From Candidatus Omnitrophota bacterium (GTDB lineage Bacteria > Ratteibacteria > UBA8468 > B48-G9 > JAFGKM01): a DNA stretch of 20,538 nt. The notes beneath the pieces are model-generated. The model saw nothing but the letters and a program-made list of their open reading frames with translations, did not search any database and was not told the origin of the DNA. Positions 7,848 to 15,401 of the stretch are shown here, piece after piece. Both the position numbers and the translations under genes were made by a program. The stretch is from the NCBI GenBank assembly GCA_023818785.1, contig JAMWCO010000007.1:1-20538 (forward strand). Reading direction: 5' to 3'. How positions within the stretch are numbered: position 1 is the stretch's first letter; each line of letters starts with the position of its first letter.

Positions 7848-8062
7848 AATATATAGTAAAGGTTAAAAAAGAAAGATGTAAAAGTTGTAAGTTGTGTATG
7901 GATGTTTGTCCTTCTGGTGTTTTTAAATTATCTAATAAATTCAATAAAATAGGATATCACTATGTTGAAGTTATAGAAGAAAAAAATTGCACTGGATGTA
8001 AAAGATGTGTTATAATTTGTCCTGATGTAGCAATTGAAATATACAAAGAGGAGGAGATATGA
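7844..8062 (+). CDS. Two [4Fe-4S] ferredoxin-type protein, KorD-like
   Basis: The 72-residue protein has two CxxCxxCxxxCP motifs, Cys12/15/18/22 and Cys49/52/55/59, each followed by Pro, so it should bind two [4Fe-4S] clusters. The layout (short basic N-terminus, VCPSGVFKLS, a GYHYVEVI strand, then NCTGCKRCVIICPDVAIEI) closely follows the delta/ferredoxin subunit of 2-oxoacid:ferredoxin oxidoreductases. No alpha, beta or gamma subunit genes are nearby, so it may be a free electron carrier or serve enzymes encoded elsewhere. It overlaps both nadK (ATGA) and the isomerase-like gene (ATGA). Confidence 0.85.
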   Translation: MKYIVKVKKERCKSCKLCMDVCPSGVFKLSNKFNKIGYHYVEVIEEKNCTGCKRCVIICPDVAIEIYKEEEI

Positions 8063-8877
8063 AATTGAAAATAGGAGTTATTCCTGATTGTTTTAGATTA
8101 CCAATAAAAGAAGGTATTAAAAAAGCAGCAGAACTTGGACTTGATGGTGTTCAACCATATGCTACACATGGTGAATTAGACCCAAAAAATTTATCAAAGA
8201 CAGGAAGGGATGATTTAAAACATTTTGTTGAATCACTTGGCCTTGTTATAAGTGCTCTTGTTGGTGATTTTGGGGGACACGGCTTTGCAGACCCTAAAAC
8301 AATTGAGTGGAGAATAGAGAGAACAAAAGAAGTTATAGACCTTGCTTTTGATATTGGAGTAAATGTTGTTACTACACATATTGGAATTGTCCCAGAAGAT
8401 GAAAATGATATTGCATGGAAAACAATGGAAGAATCATTACCAGAAGTTGGAACTTATGCATATAATAAAGGAATATTTCTTGCAATTGAAACAGGCCCAG
8501 AACCAGCGGTTTTATTAAAGAAATTACTTGACAAAATAGGAAATCCAGGTTTAAAAGTAAACTATGACCCTGCAAATCTTGTTATGGTTGCTGGAGATGA
8601 CCCTGTAAAAGGTGTTTATACATTAAAAGATTATATTATTCATACACATGCAAAAGATGGGATTAAATTACCTGATGAGAATGGAAGAAAGAAATGGAAA
8701 GAATTACCACTTGGACAAGGGAATGTCAATTGGCCTGAATATTTAAAAGCGATGAAAGAGATTGGATATAATGGATTTTTTACAATTGAAAGAGAAGTAG
8801 GAGAAAGACCAGAAATAGATATAATTCATGCGAGAGATTTTTTGAGAAAACTTGAAAAAGAAATCTGGATTAAATAG
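8059..8877 (+). CDS. Sugar-phosphate isomerase/epimerase-like TIM barrel (AP endonuclease 2 fold)
   Basis: The 272-residue protein has the pattern of the xylose-isomerase-like TIM-barrel superfamily: VTTHIG with His107, LAIETGPE with Glu144, NYDPAN with Asp170, HTHAKDG with His195/His197, and FTIERE with Glu244 or Glu246. These are the residues that bind the divalent metal in such enzymes. Family members include hexulose and myo-inositol-pathway isomerases, epimerases and endonuclease IV; the substrate cannot be read from sequence. The ribosome site GAGGAGG lies just upstream, in the 3' end of the ferredoxin gene, and the ATG overlaps its stop. Confidence 0.85.
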   Translation: MKLKIGVIPDCFRLPIKEGIKKAAELGLDGVQPYATHGELDPKNLSKTGRDDLKHFVESLGLVISALVGDFGGHGFADPKTIEWRIERTKEVIDLAFDIGVNVVTTHIGIVPEDENDIAWKTMEESLPEVGTYAYNKGIFLAIETGPEPAVLLKKLLDKIGNPGLKVNYDPANLVMVAGDDPVKGVYTLKDYIIHTHAKDGIKLPDENGRKKWKELPLGQGNVNWPEYLKAMKEIGYNGFFTIEREVGERPEIDIIHARDFLRKLEKEIWIK

Positions 8878-8880
8878 ATT
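8852..8880 (+). promoter_or_regulatory. Possible internal promoter before the coiled-coil envelope gene
   Basis: TTGAAA (8852-8857) and TAGATT (8875-8880) are 17 bases apart, at the very end of the isomerase-like gene. A start near 8887 would give a ~14-base leader to the ATG at 8901. In AT-rich DNA such matches arise by chance, so this is tentative. Confidence 0.3.
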
Positions 8881-8900
8881 AAAGACCAAATTTGAATAAA

Positions 8901-9359
8901 ATGAAAAAAGTAATAGGTTTATTTTTAATTATTTGTGTTTTCATTTTTTGTGAAGAAAAAATAAAGAAAGAGATTGATATAGAAGAAGTTATAGAAAAAA
9001 TTGATGAGATTGAAAAAAGGGTTGATGAGATAGATAAAAAGATTGAAGAGATTGAAAAGAAAATTATAAAAATTAATGAAAACTTTGATGATATAAGAAA
9101 AACAATTAGGAACTTTCAAATATATCTTCAACCACAGGCAACATTAAAACCAACTGAGGAAGAATGGAAATCAATAAAAAATGGGATGGAAAAAGAAGAA
9201 GTAGAGAAAATATTAGGAAGTCCTGAAGAGATAAAAAAAATGAGAGATAAAACTGAAATATGGTATTATTTTGGGATTGGAAGAATTATCTTTAATCAAA
9301 ATGGCAAAGTTATAAGAATAGAAGAAGATAAATATACACCAGCAACAAGAATAAGATAA
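8901..9359 (+). CDS. Envelope protein with coiled coil and BamE/SmpA-like C-terminal domain
   Basis: The 152-residue protein (from ATG 8901; a TTG at 8892 is also in frame) has a hydrophobic leader, MKKVIGLFLIICVFIFC, then a long heptad-repeat coiled coil rich in E, K, I and D (about residues 20-75), and a C-terminal piece with GMEKEEVEKILGSPEEI ... WYYFG ... IIFNQNGKVIRI. The last part matches the SmpA/OmlA (BamE) pattern of GM..eeV..iLG.P followed by W.Y and a gKv strand. The residue before the leader cysteine is Phe, not Gly/Ala/Ser, so it is not a standard lipobox; it may be a plain anchor or an atypical lipoprotein. No clear ribosome site is seen. Role in outer-membrane assembly is a guess. 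Confidence 0.72.
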   Translation: MKKVIGLFLIICVFIFCEEKIKKEIDIEEVIEKIDEIEKRVDEIDKKIEEIEKKIIKINENFDDIRKTIRNFQIYLQPQATLKPTEEEWKSIKNGMEKEEVEKILGSPEEIKKMRDKTEIWYYFGIGRIIFNQNGKVIRIEEDKYTPATRIR

Positions 9360-9361
9360 AA

Positions 9362-9368
9362 AAGGAGG
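9362..9368 (+). promoter_or_regulatory. Shine-Dalgarno site of the Cys-rich protein gene
   Basis: AAGGAGG, 4 bases before the ATG at 9373, fixes the start of the 71-residue gene. It is as strong as the site before the 30-residue gene. Confidence 0.7.
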
Positions 9369-9372
9369 GAGT

Positions 9373-9588
9373 ATGGCAGAATGTTTAAATTTAGAAAGAA
9401 ACTTAAAGAATTGCACTTGTTCATATAAAAGTTGTTCAAAAAGAGGTATCTGTTGTGAATGCTTAACTTCACATTGGTCAAGAAAAGAGTTGCCAGGTTG
9501 TCTTTTCCCACCTGAAGCAGAAAGAACATATAATAGGTCTATTGAATACTTTATAAAGGTTTGGAGTGAAAAATTGAATTTTAAATAA
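9373..9588 (+). CDS. Small cysteine-rich protein, DUF6485-like
   Basis: The 71-residue protein has eight cysteines at residues 4, 14, 16, 21, 27, 28, 30 and 43, in the order C...C.C....C.....CC.C, followed by HWSRKELPGCLFPPEAERTY and a C-terminal amphipathic helix. From memory this layout (NLxNCxCxYxxCxxxGxCCEC and LPxCxFPxExERTYxRS) is that of the DUF6485 family, small soluble proteins of unknown function, probably metal binding. A function cannot be given. It sits between the BamE-like gene and tyrS, with a 14-base gap to tyrS. Confidence 0.8.
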   Translation: MAECLNLERNLKNCTCSYKSCSKRGICCECLTSHWSRKELPGCLFPPEAERTYNRSIEYFIKVWSEKLNFK

Positions 9589-9595
9589 TTATAGT
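9566..9595 (+). promoter_or_regulatory. Possible leaderless promoter of tyrS
   Basis: TATAGT (9590-9595) is 7 bases before the tyrS ATG at 9603, the same distance as at gatC. A partial -35 match, GTGAAA (9566-9571), is 18 bases upstream. The tyrS start has no ribosome site at a usable distance. The match is weak and AT-rich background makes chance likely. Confidence 0.3.
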
Positions 9596-9602
9596 ATAAG
9601 AG

Positions 9603-10814
9603 ATGGAAAAAGATATTGAAAAACAAATTGAAATTATAAAAAGAAATACAGTTGAAATTATAGAAGAGAATGAATTAAGAGAAAAATTAAAAAAATCCAT
9701 AGAGAATAATATTCCTTTAAAGATAAAATATGGAATAGACCCAACTTCACCAGAAATTCATCTTGGCCACACTGTCCCAATAAGAAAATTAAAAGATTTT
9801 CAAGATTTAGGCCATAAGGTTATTTTTTTAATAGGAGATTTTACAGCAAGAATAGGAGACCCAACAGGAAGAAAGGAAACAAGACCAATGCTCTCAGTTG
9901 AAGAAATAAAGGAAAATTTATCTACATATAAAGAACAAGTAAGCAAACTTCTTGATATAGATAAAACAGAATTTGTTTACAATTCCCAATGGTTATCAAA
10001 ATTAAATCTTGAAGAAATAATAAAATTAAGTTCAATTTTTACAATTGCACAAATTCTTGAAAGAGAGGATTTTACAGAGAGATATAAAGAGAAAAAACCA
10101 ATTTTCTTACATGAATTTTTGTATCCACTTTTACAGGGTTATGATTCTTATGTTTTGAATGCAGATATAGAAGTTGGAGCAACTGAACAGAAATTTAATT
10201 TACTTGCGGGTAGAACCATACAGTCATATTTAGGGCAGGAAAAACAAGTTGTAGTAATGATGCCAATTCTTGTTGGAACAGATGGTAGATTAAAGATGAG
10301 TAAAAGTTATAAAAATCATATTCCAATAAATACAACACCTTTTGATATGTTTGGGAAAATAATGTCAATCCCTGATAATCTAATGGAAGATTACTTTTCT
10401 TTACTTACAGATGTAAAAGCAGATATTTATAAAGATATGATTAAGGAAAATCCAAGAGATGCAAAAGCATTTTTAGCAAAAGAAGTTGTTAAGATTTTTT
10501 TTAGTGAAAAAAATGCTATTGAAGCAGAAAAAGAGTTTAATAAAATTTTTAGAGAAAAAGATATCCCAACAGAAATTCCAGAGATTGAAATAAAAGAAGA
10601 AATGATAAATTTGAATGGAGAGATTGAAATATTGGAATTAATTTCAAAAACAAATATGGTAAGTTCAAAGTCAGAAGGAAGGCGCCTTATCACTCAAAAT
10701 GCAGTTAAAATAGATGGAGAAGTTATTTCAAACCCATTTATGAGAATTAAGTTAAAGGATGGCATGATAATAAAAATAGGGAAAAGGAAATTTTTTAAAT
10801 TAAAGAAAAAATAA
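9603..10814 (+). CDS. tyrS: Tyrosyl-tRNA synthetase
   Basis: TyrRS charges tRNA(Tyr) with tyrosine. The 403-residue protein has the class I signatures HLGH (residues 53-56) and KMSKS (231-235), the IGDFTARIGDPTGR segment, the substrate-pocket stretch FLYPLLQGYDSYVLNADIE, and a C-terminal S4 RNA-binding domain (about 340-400, with SKSEGRRLITQNAVKIDG). The LLQGYDS form and KMSKS spacing fit the TyrZ-like group rather than E. coli TyrS. There is no T-box leader: the gap before it is only 14 bases. The stop is followed after one base by the aldolase ATG. Confidence 0.96.
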   Translation: MEKDIEKQIEIIKRNTVEIIEENELREKLKKSIENNIPLKIKYGIDPTSPEIHLGHTVPIRKLKDFQDLGHKVIFLIGDFTARIGDPTGRKETRPMLSVEEIKENLSTYKEQVSKLLDIDKTEFVYNSQWLSKLNLEEIIKLSSIFTIAQILEREDFTERYKEKKPIFLHEFLYPLLQGYDSYVLNADIEVGATEQKFNLLAGRTIQSYLGQEKQVVVMMPILVGTDGRLKMSKSYKNHIPINTTPFDMFGKIMSIPDNLMEDYFSLLTDVKADIYKDMIKENPRDAKAFLAKEVVKIFFSEKNAIEAEKEFNKIFREKDIPTEIPEIEIKEEMINLNGEIEILELISKTNMVSSKSEGRRLITQNAVKIDGEVISNPFMRIKLKDGMIIKIGKRKFFKLKKK

Positions 10815-10815
10815 A

Positions 10816-11466
10816 ATGGAAGATATTAGGAAAAAATTGACTGAATATGGCAAAAAAATAGTAGAAAAGGGACTTGTTGCAGGACCTGGTGGAAATATAA
10901 GTGCGAGAGAGGGTGACTTTGTTTTTCTTTCTCCAAGTGGATTTTTTCTTGATGAGATAAATGAGGAGGAATGGGTCAAAGTTAATATAAAAACAGGTGA
11001 AATATATAGTAATTTAAGACCAACATGTGAAATTTCTATGCATCTTGGAATATATATTGAAAGACCAGATGTAAAAGCAGTTTTTCATACACATCCACCA
11101 ATAACTGTAGGATTAATCTCTTCTGGAGTCAAATTTAAACCATTTTTCCCTGATTATGTTGCTATACTTGGTAAAGAAGTTCCTATAATAGATTATGTTC
11201 AACCTGCTGGAGAAGAAATAAGAAAAGCAGTTGTAAAAGAAATAAAGAAAACAAATGTTATCTTACTTAAAAATCATGGAGTTGTTGTAGTTGGAGAGAC
11301 AATTAAAGAAGCATACACAAGAAGTTTAATTGTTGAAGAAGCAGCAAAATCAATCTTTGTAGGAATTTGTTGTGGCAAATTAAGATATTTTACTAAAAAA
11401 GAAATTGAACAGATAGAAAATCTTGAATCAGAAGATTACAGAAAAGCACTTCTTAAGAAACAATGA
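10816..11466 (+). CDS. Class II aldolase/adducin family protein, possibly L-fuculose-phosphate aldolase-like
   Basis: The 216-residue protein has the class II zinc aldolase layout: GPGGNISAR near the N-terminus, LSPSGF, the Glu72 position in CEISMHLGIY, zinc ligands His91 and His93 in FHTHPP, and His154 in LLKNHGVVVVG. Family members cleave or isomerise phosphosugars such as L-fuculose-1-phosphate, L-ribulose-5-phosphate (epimerase) or methylthioribulose-1-phosphate (dehydratase). The substrate cannot be fixed by reading. With the TIM-barrel isomerase upstream it may belong to a sugar or salvage pathway, but other genes lie between them. Start ATG follows tyrS by one base; its stop overlaps the folP ATG (ATGA). 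Confidence 0.85.
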   Translation: MEDIRKKLTEYGKKIVEKGLVAGPGGNISAREGDFVFLSPSGFFLDEINEEEWVKVNIKTGEIYSNLRPTCEISMHLGIYIERPDVKAVFHTHPPITVGLISSGVKFKPFFPDYVAILGKEVPIIDYVQPAGEEIRKAVVKEIKKTNVILLKNHGVVVVGETIKEAYTRSLIVEEAAKSIFVGICCGKLRYFTKKEIEQIENLESEDYRKALLKKQ

Positions 11467-12308
11467 ACTGGAAGATAAAAGATTTTATTTTCAAAATTGA
11501 AAAACCACTTATAATGGGAATTTTAAATGTTACTCCTGATTCTTTTTATGACGGAGGAAGATATTTTGATATAGATAAAGCAATTGAAAGAGGTATTAAA
11601 ATTGAAAAAGAAGGAGCAGATATAATAGACATAGGAGGACAATCTACAAGGCCTGGAAGTAAACAGATAAATGAAGAAGAAGAGATTGAAAGAGTTATTC
11701 CTGTCATAAGTTCTTTAAGTAAAAAAATAAAGATACCAATTTCTTGTGATACATATAGAAGTAAAGTTGCAGAAAAAGCAATTGAAAATGGTGCAAAAAT
11801 CATAAATGATATTTCTGCTTTTTCAATTGATAAAAATTTATTTAATGTAATAAAAGATTCTGATTGTGGATATATCTTAATGCATATGAAAGGGACTCCA
11901 GAAAATATGCAGATAAATCCATATTATGAAGATGTTATAGTAGAAATAAGCAAGTTTTTTGAAGAAAAAATAAAAATATTAGAAGAAAATGGTATAGAAT
12001 TAGAAAGAGTTGTTATTGACCCTGGAATTGGTTTTGGGAAAAGAGTATCTGATAATGTTGAAATACTTAAAAATCTTGATAAATTTAAAAAATTTAATAG
12101 ACCAATTCTAATTGGAACAAGTAGAAAATCATTCATAGGGAAAATTTTAAATCTTGAAGTTGATCAGAGGCTTGAAGCAACTATTGCAACAAATGTATAT
12201 GCATATTTAAAAGGTGCAATTATTTTTAGAGTCCATGATGTTAAAGAAGTTAAAAGAGGGATTGATATAATTTATAAAATAGAAAAAAATGAGAATATTA
12301 TGTATTGA
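11463..12308 (+). CDS. folP: Dihydropteroate synthase
   Basis: DHPS joins p-aminobenzoate to the pterin pyrophosphate in folate synthesis; it is the sulfonamide target. The 281-residue TIM barrel shows MGILNVTPDSFYDGG (Asn22, Asp26), DIGGQSTRPG (56-65, Gln where Glu is common), ISCDTYRS, NDIS, YILMHMKGTP, VVIDPGIGFGK, and GTSRKSF, followed by RLEATIAT and FRVHDV. All pterin- and pABA-site motifs are in order. It overlaps the aldolase by 4 bases and ruvX by 20. Confidence 0.95.
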   Translation: MNWKIKDFIFKIEKPLIMGILNVTPDSFYDGGRYFDIDKAIERGIKIEKEGADIIDIGGQSTRPGSKQINEEEEIERVIPVISSLSKKIKIPISCDTYRSKVAEKAIENGAKIINDISAFSIDKNLFNVIKDSDCGYILMHMKGTPENMQINPYYEDVIVEISKFFEEKIKILEENGIELERVVIDPGIGFGKRVSDNVEILKNLDKFKKFNRPILIGTSRKSFIGKILNLEVDQRLEATIATNVYAYLKGAIIFRVHDVKEVKRGIDIIYKIEKNENIMY

Positions 12309-12729
12309 TTTTGGGGATAAAAATATAGGAATTGCTATTAGTGACGAAGAGAATTTAATTGCTAAAGGACTTGGAACTATTAAAATGGAAGAAAATATTG
12401 TTAGTAAGATAAAAGAACTTATTGAAAGATATAATGTAAATAAAATTGTTTATGGTCTACCTTTAAAAATGGATGGTTCATTTAGTAATCAAACAGAAAA
12501 AACACTTGCTTTTATTTCAAAATTAAAAGAAGAAATTAAAAATGTTGAATTTATCCCATGGGATGAAAGATTAACAAGTACTCTTGCTGAAAGGTTTTTA
12601 CTTTCTGCTGATTTAAGTAGAAGGAAAAGGAAAAAACTTATAGATAAATTATCAGCACAGATAATATTACAGAATTACCTTGATTTAAATAGAATTAAAA
12701 AAAGTAAAAATGAGGAATTAGAGTGGTAA
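12289..12729 (+). CDS. ruvX: YqgF/RuvX family RNase H-fold nuclease
   Basis: This family (YqgF/RuvX) is a small RNase H-fold protein proposed to act in 16S rRNA 5' processing or Holliday-junction resolution. The 146-residue protein has CIDFGDKNIGIAISD (Asp7), VYGLPLKMDGS, PWDERLTS with the conserved Asp-Glu-Arg, and RRKRKKLIDKLSAQIILQNYLD. Length is usual. Start ATG at 12289 lies inside folP; the frames differ. Its last 7 bases overlap the glycosyltransferase start. Confidence 0.92.
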   Translation: MRILCIDFGDKNIGIAISDEENLIAKGLGTIKMEENIVSKIKELIERYNVNKIVYGLPLKMDGSFSNQTEKTLAFISKLKEEIKNVEFIPWDERLTSTLAERFLLSADLSRRKRKKLIDKLSAQIILQNYLDLNRIKKSKNEELEW

Positions 12730-14228
12730 AAATTCAGCAAATAGATAATTTCTCAAATATATTTAAGTTAATCTTTTTTTCTACTCTAACATTTAAAATC
12801 TTTCTTTCTTATTTCTTCCCTTTAACAGGAGATGAAGCATATTTCATTAGCACAAGTAAAATATTTAATTTTGGTTACTATGAACATCCTCCAATAATAT
12901 GGTGGTTAATTTATCTTTTTTCTTTTTTTGGGAAATATACATTCCATTTTTTTTATTATAGATTATTCTCTGTTTTTGTAACTACCTTTATGAGTATTTT
13001 GATTTTAAAATTAATTGGGAAATCGGATATTAAAAAAGGTTATCTTATTTCTTCTCTTTTTTTAATATCTCCTTTAAGTTTATTCAATTTTTTGATAACA
13101 AATGATATACCATTATTATTTTTTACATTTCTTTCTGCCTTATTTTTTTATAAAGGAATTAAATATGATAAGAAAATTTATTTTATGATATCTGGTGTTT
13201 TCTTTGGTCTTTCTTTTTTAAGTAAATATTTTGCTGTTTTATATTTTATATCAATTTTTTTCTATATAGTCTTCAAAAAAGATAAGAGACTTTGGAAAAA
13301 TTTTGTTTTCTTCTTTATTTTTTCAATCCCATTTATTTTTATAAATATTTACTGGAACTATACACATTGCTGGATAAATTTTCTTTACAATCTACTTTAT
13401 AGAAGGAAAAAAGATTATTTTAATATAAAAAACATAATAATCTATTTCTTATCCCTTGCTTTCCTTTTAACACCTTACTCTTTTTACTTTTTAATAAAAA
13501 CAAAATTTTTCTTTAAAAAATTGAAATATAATTATGATTTTTTCTTTTTTATATTTTTCATCCCTTTAATTTTTTTACTTATCCTTTCTTTTTTCAGAAA
13601 AGTTGGACTTCACTGGTATATTTCCTTTCTTCCATTTTCTTTTTTAATCTTAAAAGAGGCAAAAATAGAAGAAATTCTAAATTCAATTAAGTATGGAATT
13701 TATTTTTCAGGAATTTTAATTTTTCTAATAATCTCATTATTACTTTCTCCTGTTGAAAAATTTAAAAATTATAAAAAATATCCTCATATAATAATGTTTT
13801 TAAGACCATATCCTTTATGTGAATATCTTGAAAATTACAAAAATGAGTATATCTTTGCAACAGGTGGATACACAGAATCAGCAGTTATGAGTTATTATTG
13901 TAAAAATAATTTTATTGTTTTTGGAAGCCTTTCTCATAGTGGAAGAGAATATGATATTTCCTTTGATTTTAAATCAATTGATGGTAAAGACATTTTAATA
14001 TTTTCTCTTGAAGATATTGATATAGAAAAATATAAAGATTTCTTTGAAGATATAAAGAAAGAAAAATTTATAGTAGAGGGTGCAGTATTTTATTTACTTT
14101 TTTGTAAAAATTTCAATTACCAAATATATAGAGAGAAGATTTTAAAAAAAATATATGAGAAGTTTTATAAAATACCAAAATATTTACCCACAAAAGGTAA
14201 TTTCTTTAAAGAAAAATATGGTTTTTAA
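12723..14228 (+). CDS. GT39-type membrane glycosyltransferase (ArnT/PMT-like)
   Basis: The 501-residue protein has about ten hydrophobic helices in the first ~340 residues and a soluble C-terminal part. The LTGDEAYF motif (Asp37-Glu38) and the EHPPIIWW motif (His55) match the Asp-Glu and HPP hallmarks of polyprenyl-phosphate-sugar dependent transferases of the GT39/ArnT type. The C-terminal half has an FATGGYTESAVMSYYC stretch and SLSHSGREYDISFD, as in many bacterial members. Substrates are unknown; likely it attaches sugars to lipid or protein on the outer face of the membrane. Start is GTG at 12723, overlapping ruvX, with GAGG 7 bases upstream. It is the last gene of the block. Confidence 0.85.
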   Translation: MVKIQQIDNFSNIFKLIFFSTLTFKIFLSYFFPLTGDEAYFISTSKIFNFGYYEHPPIIWWLIYLFSFFGKYTFHFFYYRLFSVFVTTFMSILILKLIGKSDIKKGYLISSLFLISPLSLFNFLITNDIPLLFFTFLSALFFYKGIKYDKKIYFMISGVFFGLSFLSKYFAVLYFISIFFYIVFKKDKRLWKNFVFFFIFSIPFIFINIYWNYTHCWINFLYNLLYRRKKDYFNIKNIIIYFLSLAFLLTPYSFYFLIKTKFFFKKLKYNYDFFFFIFFIPLIFLLILSFFRKVGLHWYISFLPFSFLILKEAKIEEILNSIKYGIYFSGILIFLIISLLLSPVEKFKNYKKYPHIIMFLRPYPLCEYLENYKNEYIFATGGYTESAVMSYYCKNNFIVFGSLSHSGREYDISFDFKSIDGKDILIFSLEDIDIEKYKDFFEDIKKEKFIVEGAVFYLLFCKNFNYQIYREKILKKIYEKFYKIPKYLPTKGNFFKEKYGF

Positions 14229-14240
14229 AGTTAGATTTCC

Positions 14241-15401
14241 TTATTCAAGGGCACTTTTTTTGACTGCTTTTGCTACTACCTTTACTAAATCTTTATCAAG
14301 AGCAGAAGGAATTATATATGAAGGAGAAAGTTTTTTTTCTGGTATATAATTTGCTATTGCCAAACTACATGATATTTTCATTTTTTCTGTTATTTTTTTT
14401 GCTTTTGCATCAAATGTTCCTCTAAAAATTCCAGGGAATGCAAGAAGGTTATTTATTTGGTTTGGGAAATCACTTCTTCCTGTCCCAACTATATATGCAC
14501 CTGCTTTTTTTGCTTCATCAGGCATAATTTCTGGGATTGGATTGCTCATTGCAAAAACAATTGGGTATCTATTCATACTTTTTATCATTTCTTTTGTCAC
14601 TAAATTTGGTCCTGAAACACCTATAAAAACATCCCTACCTACCATGGCATCTTTTAATTTCCCTTTTTTTGATTTTTCCCATAAATATTTAACAATTTCT
14701 TCTTTTGCAAGATTCATATTTTCTTTTCTTCCTTTATAAATTATTCCTTCTCTATCACATAATATAATTTCCCTTGCACCTACCTTATATAAAATTTTTA
14801 CAATTGCTATTCCTGCTGCTCCTGCTCCATTTATTACAATTTTTGCTTCTTCAATTTTTTTATTTACAAGTTTTAAAGCATTTATTAAAGCAGCAAGAAC
14901 AACAATTGCAGTTCCATCTTGATCATCATGAAAAACAGGGATATCTAACTCTTCATTTAATCTTTTTTCAATTATAAAACATCTTGGAGCAGAAATGTCT
15001 TCAAGGTTTATACCACCAAAAGTAGGTGCTATCTTTTTTACAATATCTATTATTTCTTCCACTTGTTGTGTATCAAGACATATAGGTATTGCATCAATAT
15101 CACCAAATTTCTTAAATAAAATTGCTTTTCCTTCCATAACAGGAAGTGCTGCATAGGGACCAATATTACCAAGTCCTAAAACTGCGCTTCCATCTGTAAC
15201 AATAGCAACAGTATTTCCTTTCCATGTATAATCATAGACCTTTTCTTTATTTTCTTTTATTTTAAGACATGGAATAGCAACTCCTGGTGTATATGCAAGA
15301 GATAAATCCTTTTTTGTTTTTAAAGGTACTTTTGGTTTTATTCCAAGTTTACCTTTCACCTTTTTATGTAATTTTAATGCCTCTTTTGATAAGTTATTCA
15401 T
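14241..15401 (-). CDS. NAD(P)-dependent malic enzyme (malate dehydrogenase, decarboxylating)
   Basis: The enzyme oxidatively decarboxylates malate to pyruvate. The 386-residue protein is the short bacterial form: AYTPGVA with the acid Tyr37, VTDGSAVLGLGNIGP, PVMEGKA with Lys92, GINLEDI with metal-site Glu134-Asp135, FHDDQDGTA with Asp159-160, and the Rossmann GAGAAG (192-197) followed by LCDREG, where the Asp at the strand end favours NAD. VSGPN and FAMSNPIPEI are also present. The start overlaps the hppA stop as ATGA. Only 12 bases separate its stop from the converging glycosyltransferase gene, with no evident terminator hairpin. Confidence 0.93.
   Translation of the reverse strand: MNNLSKEALKLHKKVKGKLGIKPKVPLKTKKDLSLAYTPGVAIPCLKIKENKEKVYDYTWKGNTVAIVTDGSAVLGLGNIGPYAALPVMEGKAILFKKFGDIDAIPICLDTQQVEEIIDIVKKIAPTFGGINLEDISAPRCFIIEKRLNEELDIPVFHDDQDGTAIVVLAALINALKLVNKKIEEAKIVINGAGAAGIAIVKILYKVGAREIILCDREGIIYKGRKENMNLAKEEIVKYLWEKSKKGKLKDAMVGRDVFIGVSGPNLVTKEMIKSMNRYPIVFAMSNPIPEIMPDEAKKAGAYIVGTGRSDFPNQINNLLAFPGIFRGTFDAKAKKITEKMKISCSLAIANYIPEKKLSPSYIIPSALDKDLVKVVAKAVKKSALE

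Noticed and set aside
8955..9125. Repeat array in the coiled-coil gene resembling tandem DNA repeats
   Set aside because: The recurring GATTGA/GAAAAG units vary and keep the reading frame; they reflect heptad-encoded Glu/Lys/Ile codons, not a CRISPR or satellite.
9589..9602. T-box or other tRNA-sensing leader before tyrS
   Set aside because: The gap is only 14 bases, too short for a T-box.
9213..9626. 137-residue minus-strand frame opposite the BamE-like and Cys-rich genes
   Set aside because: It lies wholly against two well supported genes with ribosome sites, and its product is low-complexity Phe/Leu/Ser-rich, as expected of the complement of AT-rich coding DNA.
14229..14240. Bidirectional terminator between the convergent blocks
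   Set aside because: Only 12 bases separate the two stop codons and I see no stem-loop there or just inside either gene end.
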